A stretch of 64,000 bases of DNA from Desulfobacteraceae bacterium (GTDB taxonomy: Bacteria > Desulfobacterota > Desulfobacteria > Desulfobacterales > UBA5852), in assembly GCA_014237395.1 (NCBI GenBank), contig JABZFP010000043.1, forward strand, positions 157,314 through 221,313. Direction: 5' to 3'. Below are positions 43,034 through 52,749 of the stretch, one piece after another. Numbering within the stretch: the stretch's first letter is position 1; every line of letters begins with the position of its first letter. The position numbers were made by a program, and so were the translations under genes. The notes below the pieces were generated by a model. That model saw nothing but the letters and a program-made list of their open reading frames with translations. It had not been told where the DNA came from and searched no databases.

Positions 43034-45289
43034 TTATGGCTTCAGCAGATCGGCAAAGGGGTTGTTGAAAGGTCGGTCCGCCGCTTTTTGGGGTGCTTCA
43101 CGCGGCGGCGTTTTTGGCGGTTTGGCTTTTCGTTTCGGCCTGGCGCCATTGGACGTTTGTTTCCGCTTCATGGACAGGGCGATCCGCTTGCGGTCCAGGT
43201 CCACTTCCAGCACGGTGACGGTGACTTTTTGATTCACTTTGACTACATGGGCGGGATCTTTGACGAAGCGATCGGCCAGTTGGCTGATGTGCACGAGTCC
43301 GTCCTGGTGAACACCAATGTCCACGAAAGCGCCGAAGCGGGTCACGTTGGTCACGATACCCGGCAGCTGCATACCGGTCCGCAGATGTTTGATGTCTTCG
43401 ATCCCGTCGGCAAAGGCGAAGGACTCGAAAGGGTCGCGGGGATCGCGGCCGGGCTTGGACAACTCTTCCATGATATCTTTCAGGGTCGGCAGGCCGATGG
43501 CATTCGTCACATATCGGGAAAGATCGATCTGGCGCCGCAAAGCCTCGTCTTTCATCAGATCTTCCACCGTGCAGTCCAGATCGGCCGTCATGGTATCCAC
43601 CACAGGATAGCTTTCCGGATGGACCGCGCTGGCATCCAGGGGCTGCGGCCCGCCGTTGATGCGGAGAAAACCGGCACACTGCTCAAAGGCTTTGGGTCCC
43701 AACCGGGGCACTTCGCGCAGTTGTTTGCGCGTCTTGAATGAGCCGTTGGCATCACGGAATTGAACAATGTTCTGGGCCAGGGCCGGCCCCAATCCGGAGA
43801 CATAGGTCAGCAGTTCCCGGCTGGCACGATTGAGATCGACACCGACACCGTTGACACAGCTGACGACCGTATCGTCAAGGGTTTTTTTCAATGCGGTCTG
43901 GTCGACATCGTGCTGGTACTGGCCGACGCCAATGGATTTGGGGTCGATTTTGACCAGTTCCGACAACGGATCCATCAAACGCCGCCCGATCGAAACCGCG
44001 CCGCGCACCGTAATGTCATGGTCGGGGAATTCTTCCCGGGCCACATCGGATGCGGAGTAAATGGAAGCCCCGCTTTCGTTGACCATCACGATGGGGATCT
44101 CGGAGGGCAATCCGATATTTTTCAGGAAACTTTCCGTTTCCCGGCTGGCCGTGCCGTTGCCCACGGCAATGGCCTCGATGCGGTATTGTTTGACCGCCTC
44201 GTGAATTTTTTCGGAAGCCTGCTTGGCACGGGCTTCGGAGCCGATGATGAATACGGTGTCGTTGTGGAGGAGTTTGCCCTGACGATCCAGGCAAACCAGT
44301 TTACCGCCGGTGCGATACCCCGGGTCAATGGCCAGGGTGCGTTTTGATCCCAGGGGGGACGCCATCAGCAGTTCGCGCAGGTTGTCGGCAAAAACCCGGA
44401 TGGCTTCTGTATCGGCACGCTCTTTCAGGGCCAGCCGGAGTTCGGTTTCCATGGCCCGGGAGAGCAGCCGTCGATAGCTGTCGTGAACCGCAGCCCGCAC
44501 CTGTTCGGCATCGTCACCATCACCGGTGACAAACTGGGTTTCCAATAGCGTCAGGGCATCTTCTTCCGGAGGCGCCACGGTCAGGTTGAGGATGTCGTCG
44601 CGTTCACCCCGGCGCATCGCCAGGATGCGATGGGACGGGGCCGTGGCGGCAGGCTCTTCCCATTCAAAATAATCCCGGTACTTGATGCCTTCGGCTTCTT
44701 TGCCCGTGGCCACTCGGGTCTGCAGGGTGCTGCGGGAAGCGAACAGGTTGCGCATTTTTTCCCGTGCTTTGGAATCCTCGGCCACCCATTCGGCGATGAT
44801 GTCCCGGGCACCGGCCAGGGCCTCTTCGGCGGTGTTGACCTGCTTCTCGACATCGATATAGGCCTGGGCAGCCGCAACAGGGGCGCATCTGTTCTGGGCA
44901 AAAATGAGGTCTGCCAGAGGCGCCAATCCTTTTTCACGGGCCATGGTGGCGCGGGTGCGGCGCTTGGGCCGATAGGGCAGATAGATATCCTCCAGTTTGC
45001 TGAGCGATGCCGCGTTTTGCACGGCCTCCTGCAAGGTATCGGTCAGGTGTCCGTTTTCCTCCAGTGATTTGAGGATGGCCTCACGGCGTTTCTGCAGTTC
45101 CGCCAATTGCTCCAGACGATCCCGAACCTGCGCCACCACGACCTCGTCCAGGCTGCCGGTGGCCTCTTTGCGATAACGGGCGATAAACGGGATGGTGGCC
45201 CCGTCCGCCAGCAGGTCGGCCACGGCGCTGACCTGGGCCAGGTTGAGGTTCAATTCCCGGGTGATGGTGATCATGTGGCTTTCGTTCAT
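43034..45289 (-). CDS. tex: Tex-family S1 RNA-binding transcription accessory protein
   Basis: A 751-residue protein with the Tex architecture: helical N-terminus, YqgF-like RNase H fold (SPLGSKRTLAIDPGYRTGGKL), a helix-hairpin-helix pair (SGLGPALAQNIVQFR, LREVPRLGPKAFEQCAGFLRI), and a C-terminal S1 domain (GIVTNVTRFGAFVDIGVHQDGLVHISQLA). The C-tail is Lys/Pro-rich. Tex binds nucleic acid and is implicated in transcription. The ATG follows AAAGGATGTT. It precedes dtd by 39 bases. Confidence 0.93.
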   Translation of the reverse strand: MNESHMITITRELNLNLAQVSAVADLLADGATIPFIARYRKEATGSLDEVVVAQVRDRLEQLAELQKRREAILKSLEENGHLTDTLQEAVQNAASLSKLEDIYLPYRPKRRTRATMAREKGLAPLADLIFAQNRCAPVAAAQAYIDVEKQVNTAEEALAGARDIIAEWVAEDSKAREKMRNLFASRSTLQTRVATGKEAEGIKYRDYFEWEEPAATAPSHRILAMRRGERDDILNLTVAPPEEDALTLLETQFVTGDGDDAEQVRAAVHDSYRRLLSRAMETELRLALKERADTEAIRVFADNLRELLMASPLGSKRTLAIDPGYRTGGKLVCLDRQGKLLHNDTVFIIGSEARAKQASEKIHEAVKQYRIEAIAVGNGTASRETESFLKNIGLPSEIPIVMVNESGASIYSASDVAREEFPDHDITVRGAVSIGRRLMDPLSELVKIDPKSIGVGQYQHDVDQTALKKTLDDTVVSCVNGVGVDLNRASRELLTYVSGLGPALAQNIVQFRDANGSFKTRKQLREVPRLGPKAFEQCAGFLRINGGPQPLDASAVHPESYPVVDTMTADLDCTVEDLMKDEALRRQIDLSRYVTNAIGLPTLKDIMEELSKPGRDPRDPFESFAFADGIEDIKHLRTGMQLPGIVTNVTRFGAFVDIGVHQDGLVHISQLADRFVKDPAHVVKVNQKVTVTVLEVDLDRKRIALSMKRKQTSNGARPKRKAKPPKTPPREAPQKAADRPFNNPFADLLKP

Positions 45290-45443
45290 AACATCCTTTC
45301 ACGATGACGGCCGGTGTTGCCACGACTGACGTGGGGGCAGCCGGAGCAGGGCGGTTGATTCAAAACCTCGTCGTATAGGCGGAGATCGGACGGCCTGTCA
45401 AGGGTCAAGCGGTCCTCCGGGAGCAGCCTTCCCAATGATTCGA

Positions 45444-46292
45444 TTACGGCTGGGATCGGCCGGTCATTTCCTGCTGCATCGCATGGAGCAGTTGTGGCAG
45501 CAAGCGGCCGCTGGGCAGTGGAATGACGGTGCCGCCGGGGCTGCGCCGGGCCAGTTCGGAAAAGGGGTTTTCGGCCGGGTTGATGTCGATGATCGTGCCG
45601 CCCTTTCGAAGCACCGTCCAAGCCACCTGGTTGGGGAGGTTCGTCACCCCAGACGTGCCCACGATCAGCAGCAAACCGGTTTCGGCGGCGGCCTGGAGGC
45701 TGCTCTCGAAATGAAAATAGCGCTCGTCGTAGACCTCGTCGAACCACAGGACATGCGGGCGCAGGCGCTCACCGCAACGGCGGCAGGTCAAAAGAGCGCG
45801 CTCGGCATCGGTCAGCGAGGCCTCTTTGGCGCGACCGATGAGATCCATCGGCAGCGAATGCAGCTCGGGCGAGCAGGCGGCGGCACAGCGCACCTGGAAG
45901 ACATTGCCGTGAATCTGATAGGTTTTTTCAATAGGGTTGCCGGCCTTCAAGTGAAGGCCATCGACATTCTGGGTGATCAGGGTGAAGCGGTCGCCCAAAA
46001 GCGTTTCCATGGCGGCGATGGCCAGGTGGCCCGTATTCGGTGCGGCGGCGTGGCAGATGGTTGCCCGGTGGAGGTACCACTGCCAGACATCGTCGGGGCG
46101 CTGCCGGAACATGGCGAAGGTGGCCATTTCCTGAGGATGATAGACTTGGCTGCCCACCGTCCAGTAGCCCTCGGGGCCGCGAAAAGTGGGAATCCCGCTC
46201 TCGGCGGAAATACCGGCGCCGGTCAGCACCGTGATGCGTGACTTGCGGGAGATGTGGCGCTGAAGGGTGTCGATCCAGTCCGGCGGTAACAT
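45444..46292 (-). CDS. cobB: Sir2-type NAD-dependent protein deacylase
   Basis: A 282-residue sirtuin. NAD-binding and catalytic motifs are TGAGISAESGIPTFRG, TQNVDGLH, and a zinc site with Cys pairs CAAAC and CRRC, then PHVLWFDE and a C-terminal GTSGVTNLPNQVAW. These indicate a class III sirtuin of the CobB group that removes acyl groups from lysines. The ATG at 46292 lies 12 bases after GGAGAA; a TTG at 46334 would extend it. It is divergent from mpl. Confidence 0.9.
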   Translation of the reverse strand: MLPPDWIDTLQRHISRKSRITVLTGAGISAESGIPTFRGPEGYWTVGSQVYHPQEMATFAMFRQRPDDVWQWYLHRATICHAAAPNTGHLAIAAMETLLGDRFTLITQNVDGLHLKAGNPIEKTYQIHGNVFQVRCAAACSPELHSLPMDLIGRAKEASLTDAERALLTCRRCGERLRPHVLWFDEVYDERYFHFESSLQAAAETGLLLIVGTSGVTNLPNQVAWTVLRKGGTIIDINPAENPFSELARRSPGGTVIPLPSGRLLPQLLHAMQQEMTGRSQP

Positions 46293-46463
46293 GGCAATGG
46301 GGAATTCTCCGGTCGGGCGCTGGATTGCCCGCAAAGGGTTTTAATGCTAAAGGGGATGAGCTTCGGCCATGATGCAGCATTCATAGAGCATTTGACGGGG
46401 AGGTGCAAGTCTGGAACATGGTTCACAGACAGCCTTCCATTCACAACCGTAAACGAGGACCCC

Positions 46464-47894
46464 ATGCCCCTGACCGATCCCTGCCACCGGATTCCCCCTG
46501 TTGTCAAGAGCGTCCATCTGATTGCCGTCTGCGGAACGGCCATGGGAGCCCTGGCGGCCATGCTGAAGGAAATGGGCTTGACCGTTACAGGGTCCGACCG
46601 CAATGTCTATCCTCCCATGAGCACATTTTTAGCGCAGCGCGGGATTAAGGTCCAGGAGGGCTTTTTGCCCGCGCATCTTTCGCACCGGCCGGATCTCGTT
46701 GTCGTGGGCAATGCCGTATCACGCGACAACCCGGAGGTCGAGGCGGTCGGCCGTCTGGGCCTCTCCTATTGCTCCATGCCCGAAGCGCTGAACCATTTTG
46801 CCGCCGCCGGGAAGGAAACCCTACTGGTGGCCGGCACCCACGGCAAGACCACGACGTCATCGCTGCTGGCGTGGCTGCTCTACGCCGCCGATGTCGACCC
46901 TACCTACATGATCGGCGGTATCCTGAATAATTTCAATGGCAACTACCGTCTCGGCCAGGGGGATTATTTCGTGGTGGAGGGCGACGAGTACGACACGGCC
47001 TATTTCGACAAAGGCCCCAAGTTTCTGCACTATCGCCCCAAGGCGGCCGTGTTGACCAGTGTCGAGTTCGATCATGCCGATATTTTCAACGATCTGGCGC
47101 ATGTGAAATCCGCTTTTGGCCTTTTTCTGGAGCGCATGGCGCCTGACAGTATACTGTTGGCCTATGATGACGATGTCCATATCGAGACGCTTTTGCCCCG
47201 GGCAACTTGCCGGATCGAGTGCTATGGCCGGACGCCGCAAGCTGACTGGCGGCTCGGCAAGGTGGTGTTGGCGCCGCCTGAAACCCGTTTCGAGGTCTGG
47301 CGCAAGGGGAAACTTTTCGGAGATTTTACGACCCACATGATCGGCGACCACAATCTCATGAACACCCTGGCTGCGTTGGGCGTGGCTCACCATCTCGGTA
47401 TCGAGGCGGCCACCCTGGCCCGCGGCCTGGCCGATTTTCGCGGGATCAAGCGCCGTCAGGAGGTCAGGGGCGTGCGCCGGGGCATCGTGGTGATCGATGA
47501 TTTCGCGCACCATCCCAGCGCCGTGCGGGAAACCGTGCGGGCGGTGAAGACCTTTTACGGTGACCGGCGTCTGACCGCCGTGTTCGAACCCCGCACCAAT
47601 ACCAGCATGCGGAATGTGTTTCAGGAAACCTACGCCACCTGCTTCGATCCCGCCGACCAGATTTGTATTCGTCAGCCCCCGCTGCTGAAGAAAATTCCCG
47701 ACGGTGAGCGCTTTTCATCGAAACAATTGGTGGCGGACCTGCAGGGAAGGGGACGCGCCGCCCACTATTTTCCAGATACGGATACCATCATCGACTTTCT
47801 GGTGAAGGACGCGCGGGAGGGGGACGTGATCCTGATCATGTCCAACGGCGGCTTCGATAACATCCATGCGCGGCTGCTGGAGGCATTGCTCTAA
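46464..47894 (+). CDS. mpl: UDP-MurNAc:tripeptide ligase (peptidoglycan recycling)
   Basis: A 476-residue Mur ligase that attaches L-Ala-gamma-D-Glu-meso-DAP to UDP-MurNAc. The N-terminal HLIAVCGTAMGALAAMLKEMG fits the Mpl-specific Rossmann start, the ATP loop is AGTHGKTTTSSLLAW, and EGDEYDTAYFDKGPKFLHY is the Mpl signature. The C-terminal domain includes DDFAHHPSAVRET and FEPRTNTSMRN. The presence of Mpl points to meso-DAP peptidoglycan. The ATG follows GAGGACCCC. Confidence 0.94.
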   Translation: MPLTDPCHRIPPVVKSVHLIAVCGTAMGALAAMLKEMGLTVTGSDRNVYPPMSTFLAQRGIKVQEGFLPAHLSHRPDLVVVGNAVSRDNPEVEAVGRLGLSYCSMPEALNHFAAAGKETLLVAGTHGKTTTSSLLAWLLYAADVDPTYMIGGILNNFNGNYRLGQGDYFVVEGDEYDTAYFDKGPKFLHYRPKAAVLTSVEFDHADIFNDLAHVKSAFGLFLERMAPDSILLAYDDDVHIETLLPRATCRIECYGRTPQADWRLGKVVLAPPETRFEVWRKGKLFGDFTTHMIGDHNLMNTLAALGVAHHLGIEAATLARGLADFRGIKRRQEVRGVRRGIVVIDDFAHHPSAVRETVRAVKTFYGDRRLTAVFEPRTNTSMRNVFQETYATCFDPADQICIRQPPLLKKIPDGERFSSKQLVADLQGRGRAAHYFPDTDTIIDFLVKDAREGDVILIMSNGGFDNIHARLLEALL

Positions 47895-47939
47895 AAAAAA
47901 GGGGATAAGGTACGGGTCAAAGGCGCTGTAGACAGATTT

Positions 47940-48005
47940 CTATAAAGTTTAAATAAATAATATAATAAGTATGTTATAGTACAATAAATCTTAATCTGCA
48001 TTAAG
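47940..48005. other. AT-rich island between convergent genes
   Basis: About 60 bases are almost pure A/T (47940-47992) in an otherwise GC-rich segment. They contain repeated TAAGTATG steps and a small stem-loop, CTTAAT (47990-47995) and ATTAAG (48000-48005). For the leftward TPR gene this lies 3' of the stop and could be a terminator region. No gene is seen in it. Confidence 0.4.
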
Positions 48006-48040
48006 TATGGCGGATCCTGTTCATCAGCTGGACGCCCCCA

Positions 48041-49234
48041 TCAGGCCACCCCTGAAAATCCGCTGTATTGATCGAAATCCGGATTCATTTTATTGCCGTA
48101 GACATCCTCCCCGTTAAACTTGAAAACGATGTGGGAGGGATCGATGGTGCCGTCCGCCGTGTCGTTTTGCTGGATGCTGAAGGTCAGCTTGGCGGTCAGG
48201 TTGCGATCGTCATAGTAAACAAAATCCGGGTAGGCCTTGGGGGCCACTTCGGTATCCGGAATGCTGAAACCGAAATTGTACTTATCGATCATGTTGTCCC
48301 CGTTGGCGCGGGTAATGGACCAGTTGTAGATGTTTTCGACGGATTCCCGATCCATTTTTTTGCTGAATTGCAGTTCCATGGTGAAGGTCTGGGTGGCATT
48401 GGCATTGGTCAGGTAGCTGTCCAGCACGGACAGGGGGGTTCGCATGGGCAGGGTTTTGGGGAAATTACCGCTGGACGACGCAAACATGATCTGGGGCGGG
48501 TCGACCTTGTACATATAACGGCTCAAGGTGTCCGCCAGATCGGCATCGTTTTCCTCCAGAAATGCGACCAGCTCCTGTGCCTCATCCATTTTCCCCATGT
48601 CGGCATAATTATACCCCAGCTCGGCGTAAGCGGTATAAAAGGTGTCATCCTTCTCGATGGCGGCTTTGAACTGCAGCACCGCATCGTCGTAGCGTTCCAT
48701 TTTATTGTAGACCTGGCCCTGGCCATAGTAGCCGTTGGTTGCATTGGGCTCCATGCGCTGGACACGACTGAAGGCACTTTCCGCCTCGAGGAAATTTTCC
48801 CGGGCCAGATGGGCTTGACCCAGTGAAAAATAGTTGACGGCGGAGGGGTTGAGGCGAACGGCTTTTTCATATTGCGTCAGGGCTTCCTGATGACGGCCTT
48901 CGGCAAAATACAGGTTGGCCAGTTTGACCACCGGGGCATCATTGGTGGGATCGAGCTGCATACTGGTTTTGTAAGCGTCCGCCGCCTTGTCGATACGGCC
49001 GATCTTGATATAGCTGCTGGCCATGTAATCGGCTGACGTCTGGGCGTAGGGCGACGTGGGCGAAAGGGCGACACTGCGCCGGAAGGCGTCGGCGGCTTCG
49101 CTGTATTTGCCATCCCGGTAGAGATCCATGCCCTGGGAGAGGGCCGTATTGGCCAACTGCTCCAGCTGCTGGCTTTGCTGGACCGATGAAATAAACATGC
49201 TCTGGGGATCGACGCCGCCACTTAAAAAATCCAT
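48041..49234 (-). CDS. TPR protein with C-terminal Ig-like domain
   Basis: A 397-residue protein. TPR units run from about residue 22 to 240 (for example GKYSEAADAFRRSVALSPTS and GRHQEALTQYEKAVRLNPS). The C-terminal 140 residues (FSKKMDRESVENIYNWSITRANG...) resemble SbsA/Big-5 Ig-like domains found in surface proteins. No signal peptide or membrane helix is seen, which is odd for an Ig-like surface domain. The ATG follows GAGGTAGCAGC. It is divergent from the OmpA lipoprotein gene. Function unknown. Confidence 0.75.
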   Translation of the reverse strand: MDFLSGGVDPQSMFISSVQQSQQLEQLANTALSQGMDLYRDGKYSEAADAFRRSVALSPTSPYAQTSADYMASSYIKIGRIDKAADAYKTSMQLDPTNDAPVVKLANLYFAEGRHQEALTQYEKAVRLNPSAVNYFSLGQAHLARENFLEAESAFSRVQRMEPNATNGYYGQGQVYNKMERYDDAVLQFKAAIEKDDTFYTAYAELGYNYADMGKMDEAQELVAFLEENDADLADTLSRYMYKVDPPQIMFASSSGNFPKTLPMRTPLSVLDSYLTNANATQTFTMELQFSKKMDRESVENIYNWSITRANGDNMIDKYNFGFSIPDTEVAPKAYPDFVYYDDRNLTAKLTFSIQQNDTADGTIDPSHIVFKFNGEDVYGNKMNPDFDQYSGFSGVA

Positions 49235-49421
49235 GCTGCTACCTCGTTGATGGAAAAAAGGGGTTCACCTGTAAACCTTTATCGGTTGGCATGCGTCTTA
49301 ACTTTAGACGGATTTTGACGGCAGGTTCCGGCGGCAGTTTTCTGGACGGCACACTTGACTTTAACCCGTCGCGGACCTAATTAGAAGCTTCACGGAATAA
49401 CCGCTATCGAGGAGATTTAGG

Positions 49422-50066
49422 ATGAAAAATCATATGAAACACGTACTGATCGCTTTGCTGATACTGACCCTCATGTCCTGCGCCAACGCTACCACGGGCC
49501 AGAAGGGCGCCGCAATCGGCACCGGTGTGGGGGCCGCAGTCGGAGCTGGTCTGGGGCAAGCCATTGGTGGCAATACGGAAAGCACGTTGATCGGTGCAGG
49601 GATCGGTGCGGCAGTAGGCGGGCTGGCCGGTTGGCAAATCGGAGAATATATGGACCGTCAGGAAGCCGAGTTGCAGCAGGCCTTTGCCAGTTCCGAGGCG
49701 GCGGCCATCAGCCGGGAGCAGGATGTGCTGACGGCCACCTTCAAGGGTGATGTGTTTTTTGATTTTGATTCGGCTGTATTGAAGCCGGGGGCTTATCGCG
49801 AAATCGACCGGACGGCCGGTGTTTTGAACCGCTATCCCCAGACCAACATTCTGGTGGAGGGTCATACTGACAGCAAAGGGTCGGAGTCCTACAACCAGCA
49901 ATTGTCGGAGCGGCGGGCCCAGGCCGTGCGCGATGCCTTGGTCAATCGCGGCGTTGATTCCCGTCGCCTGCGTGTGATCGGTTACGGCGAGTCCCAGCCG
50001 ATTTCCTCCGACGATGCCGTGAACCGGCGCGTCGAATTGCGGATCGAGGCGATCCAGCAGGGCTAA
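49422..50066 (+). CDS. OmpA-domain lipoprotein with glycine-zipper
   Basis: A 214-residue lipoprotein with lipobox LMSC (Cys20). A glycine-zipper membrane segment (about 28-75: GAAIGTGVGAAVGAGLGQAIGG and a second copy) precedes the OmpA peptidoglycan-binding domain (about 108-214) with FFDFDSAVLKPGA, VEGHTDSKGS and NRRVELRI. This is the YiaD/Pcp-like architecture that links the outer membrane to the cell wall. It is distinct from the Pal-like protein at 4.5 kb. Confidence 0.88.
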   Translation: MKNHMKHVLIALLILTLMSCANATTGQKGAAIGTGVGAAVGAGLGQAIGGNTESTLIGAGIGAAVGGLAGWQIGEYMDRQEAELQQAFASSEAAAISREQDVLTATFKGDVFFDFDSAVLKPGAYREIDRTAGVLNRYPQTNILVEGHTDSKGSESYNQQLSERRAQAVRDALVNRGVDSRRLRVIGYGESQPISSDDAVNRRVELRIEAIQQG

Positions 50067-50099
50067 AAAGCGTCACTAAACCACCATCAGGAGAATCCG

Positions 50100-50306
50100 T
50101 TGAAGCCAGCGACTCCCGGTGATCCCAATGTGATATGTCATTTCTGTGGGTGCCAGTCGCCGCATGCTTACATCTGCGGCGATTGTCACCATGAATTCTG
50201 TCTCAGCTGCGTGTCGACCGAAGCTGCCAACCCCCCCCAGAAAATCTATTGTCCGGCCTGCGGCGGCTATAACGTTACGCCCAATTCTGAATCTGAAACC
50301 ATCTAA
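50100..50306 (+). CDS. Small RING-like/zinc-finger protein
   Basis: A 68-residue protein with four Cys pairs or Cys/His pairs: CHFC, CGDC, CLSC and CPAC, with HH in between. They would hold two zinc ions in a ring-type or double zinc-ribbon arrangement. The TTG start follows AGGAGAATCCG. It sits 33 bases after the OmpA gene. No function is known. Confidence 0.65.
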   Translation: MKPATPGDPNVICHFCGCQSPHAYICGDCHHEFCLSCVSTEAANPPQKIYCPACGGYNVTPNSESETI

Positions 50307-50371
50307 TCGATCATCATTCCGCTATCGGCATGGGTGTCTCGGCATCTTCGATTGACTTTTTACGTTTCGTT

Positions 50372-50400
50372 CGTTAACCATATAAAAAAAATGGTTAACG
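50372..50400. promoter_or_regulatory. Inverted repeat upstream of birA, probable BirA operator
   Basis: CGTTAACCAT (50372-50381) and ATGGTTAACG (50391-50400) are perfect 10-base arms around an A-rich 9-base spacer, ending nine bases before birA. The GTTAACC...GGTTAAC halves resemble known BirA sites, although the gap between halves (13 bases from AACC to GGTT) is shorter than the usual 14-16. Confidence 0.55.
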
Positions 50401-50409
50401 AGGGGCGGT

Positions 50410-51345
50410 TTGAAGAGTCGAATTCTAAAATTTTTGCAAGATGCGGATGACATTCTATCCGGTGAGCAGATGAGTGAATTGCTGGGGGTTTCAAGGGTTT
50501 CGGTGTGGAAACACATCCGTAGCCTGCAGGCGGCCGGATATGCCATCGAAGCCACACCCAAGGGGTACCGCCTGACGGATCTGCCCGATCTGCTGCAGCC
50601 GTGGGGGTTTCCCGGGAGGGAAAACCGCATTCATTGTCATGCGACGGTGGATTCCACCATGGCCCTCGCCCGTCAGCTGGCTCGGGAGGGCTGTCCGGAA
50701 TTTACCGTGGTAACGGCGGATCGGCAAACCGGGGGGCGGGGACGCCTCGGGCGTGTCTGGCACTCATCACACGGTGGCCTTTATTTTACCATCGTCCTGC
50801 GACCGGCCCTGCCGGCGCCCTTGAGCTCGCTGACCACCTTTGCGGCAGGCCTGACGTGGGCGTGCCTGCTGCAGGAGGATTACGGTATCGACGTCGGGCT
50901 CAAATGGCCCAACGATTTACTGGTCCGGGAGCGCAAATTATCCGGCATGCTGTCGGAAATGGAGGCGCTGGGTGAGCTGGTGACCTTCGTGAATATCGGC
51001 ATCGGTCTGAATGTCAACAACGATCCAACCGTGGAAGAACCGAACGCTGTTTCTTTGGTCCAGATCACGGGGAAAAAGATCCCCCGCCGGGATCTCCTGG
51101 CCGGTTTTTTGGATCGGTTTGAGCGTAGAATGGCCGACCCACATGGACTGGATACTATCATCGCCGAATGGAAACCGTTTGCCGCCACCCTCAATCGTCC
51201 GGTAAAAATCGTCACAATCCGCGAATCCATCGAAGGGGTTGCGCGTGACGTGGATGATAGTGGCGCCCTGCTCCTAGAACTTACCGACGGAAGTATACAA
51301 CGCATCATTCACGGCGACTGTTTTCATCAGGCCGAAGCCGTTTGA
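50410..51345 (+). CDS. birA: BirA biotin-protein ligase and repressor
   Basis: A 311-residue bifunctional BirA. The N-terminal winged helix (about 1-60, SRVSVWKHIRSLQAAGYAIEATPKGYRL) binds the operator; the catalytic domain has TADRQTGGRGRLGRVW and KWPNDLLV, and an SH3-like C-terminus ends the protein. It both biotinylates carriers and senses biotinyl-AMP. The TTG start follows AGGGGCGG. The following genes are biotin uptake genes, consistent with a self-regulated unit. Confidence 0.93.
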   Translation: MKSRILKFLQDADDILSGEQMSELLGVSRVSVWKHIRSLQAAGYAIEATPKGYRLTDLPDLLQPWGFPGRENRIHCHATVDSTMALARQLAREGCPEFTVVTADRQTGGRGRLGRVWHSSHGGLYFTIVLRPALPAPLSSLTTFAAGLTWACLLQEDYGIDVGLKWPNDLLVRERKLSGMLSEMEALGELVTFVNIGIGLNVNNDPTVEEPNAVSLVQITGKKIPRRDLLAGFLDRFERRMADPHGLDTIIAEWKPFAATLNRPVKIVTIRESIEGVARDVDDSGALLLELTDGSIQRIIHGDCFHQAEAV

Positions 51346-51392
51346 AAAGGGAAAATAGCCGACCGAATCATCGGCTGAAAGGACATGAAACG

Positions 51393-51971
51393 ATGGCAAC
51401 AGATTTACGATCCATGGTGTTCGCCTCGTTGTTTGCGGCCCTGACTGCCGTCGGAGCCCTGATCGTCATTCCCATCGGCCCGGTGCCCATCGTTTTGCAG
51501 AATCTGTTCGTCATGCTGATGGGCCTGCTACTGGGGCCGCGCTGGGGTTTGGCGGGGGTTGGTGTCTATTTGCTGGCCGGCGTCCTCGGACTGCCGGTAT
51601 TTGCCGGCGGCACCAGCGGATTGGCCCGTTTTGCCGGTCCGACCGGTGGCTACCTGGTGGGTTACCTGCCATGCGTCGGCCTCATCGGCTGGATTTCGGT
51701 CCACGGCCGGGGCCACCGCATTTTCGATGCTCTGGCCATGGTGTGCGGCACAACCGCTCTTTACGCCTGCGGCGTTTCCTGGTTGAAGCTGGTGACCGGC
51801 ATGGCCTGGAGCAAGGCGGTGAGCATTGGCGTCATTCCTTTTATTCCGGGGGATATTGCCAAAATCATAGCGGCGGCACTGGTGATCACGTCGTTGCGAC
51901 AACTGATGGGTGCCACGCATGTTACGGAAACCGATGGCCTTGCGGCAGATCCTTTACGGACTGGCAAATGA
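51393..51971 (+). CDS. bioY: BioY, biotin-specific ECF transporter S component
   Basis: A 192-residue membrane protein with about six helices. The BioY signatures PIGPVPIVLQNLFVMLMGLLLGPRWGLAGVGVYLLAGVLGLPVF and the PGD motif (FIPGDIAKIIAAALV) are clear. It binds biotin and works with the BioM/BioN module encoded downstream. The ATG at 51393 follows AAAGGA; it begins 48 bases after birA. Confidence 0.94.
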   Translation: MATDLRSMVFASLFAALTAVGALIVIPIGPVPIVLQNLFVMLMGLLLGPRWGLAGVGVYLLAGVLGLPVFAGGTSGLARFAGPTGGYLVGYLPCVGLIGWISVHGRGHRIFDALAMVCGTTALYACGVSWLKLVTGMAWSKAVSIGVIPFIPGDIAKIIAAALVITSLRQLMGATHVTETDGLAADPLRTGK

Positions 51972-52005
51972 CAGCCATGACAGGTGCCCGGGAGTGTAAG
52001 AAACA

Positions 52006-52749
52006 ATGATTTTACTGGAACAGGTGGGGTTCACCTATGCGGATGGCGCCGTCGGGCTGCAGGATGTGTCCTTTGCGGTGCCGGCCGGCGAACTGGTGGT
52101 TGTGGCCGGAGCGAACGGGTCCGGCAAGACGACCCTGCTCAAACATCTGAACGGACTCCTGCTCCCCCAGCAGGGCCGCGTCGCGGTGGATGGTGTTTGC
52201 ACCCGGGATGATCCGCATGGCGTTCGCCAGCGCGTCGGCATGGTGTTTCAACACGCGGATGCCCAGATCGTGGGTGAAACGGTGGCCGACGACGTGGCCT
52301 TCGGGCCGGAGAATCTCCTTCTGTCCCGCCCGGAGATCGACGCGCGCGTGGCCGATGCCCTGGATGCCGTGGGCCTGACCCACAAAAAACACCACCGACC
52401 GCATTTGCTGTCAGGCGGAGAGAAGCGCCGCCTGACCATAGCCGGTATCCTGGCCATGCGCCCCCCCGTCGTGGTGTTTGACGAACCCTTCTCCAGCCTG
52501 GATTTTTTTGGGGTGCAACAGGTGCTCCGCCAGATCCTGGCCTTAAAAAAAACCGGTCATACCCTGCTGGTTTCGACGCACGATCTCGATAAAATCATCG
52601 CCCACGTCGACCGGATCCTGCTGCTGCATGAGGGACGCCTGGTACGGGCGGGAAACCCGGATGACATTCTGCCCATTGTCGAACAATACGGGGTGCGCAA
52701 GCCGGACGTTTCCCGCCTGGGGATGACCGTGCGATCATGGCTGAATTAA
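52006..52749 (+). CDS. bioM: BioM, ECF transporter ATPase
   Basis: A 247-residue ABC ATPase. Walker A GANGSGKTT, the LSGGEKRR signature, Walker B VVFDEPFSSLD and the switch His (STHD) are all present. With BioN it energises biotin uptake through BioY. It is followed by bioN with a 13-base overlap. Confidence 0.93.
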   Translation: MILLEQVGFTYADGAVGLQDVSFAVPAGELVVVAGANGSGKTTLLKHLNGLLLPQQGRVAVDGVCTRDDPHGVRQRVGMVFQHADAQIVGETVADDVAFGPENLLLSRPEIDARVADALDAVGLTHKKHHRPHLLSGGEKRRLTIAGILAMRPPVVVFDEPFSSLDFFGVQQVLRQILALKKTGHTLLVSTHDLDKIIAHVDRILLLHEGRLVRAGNPDDILPIVEQYGVRKPDVSRLGMTVRSWLN

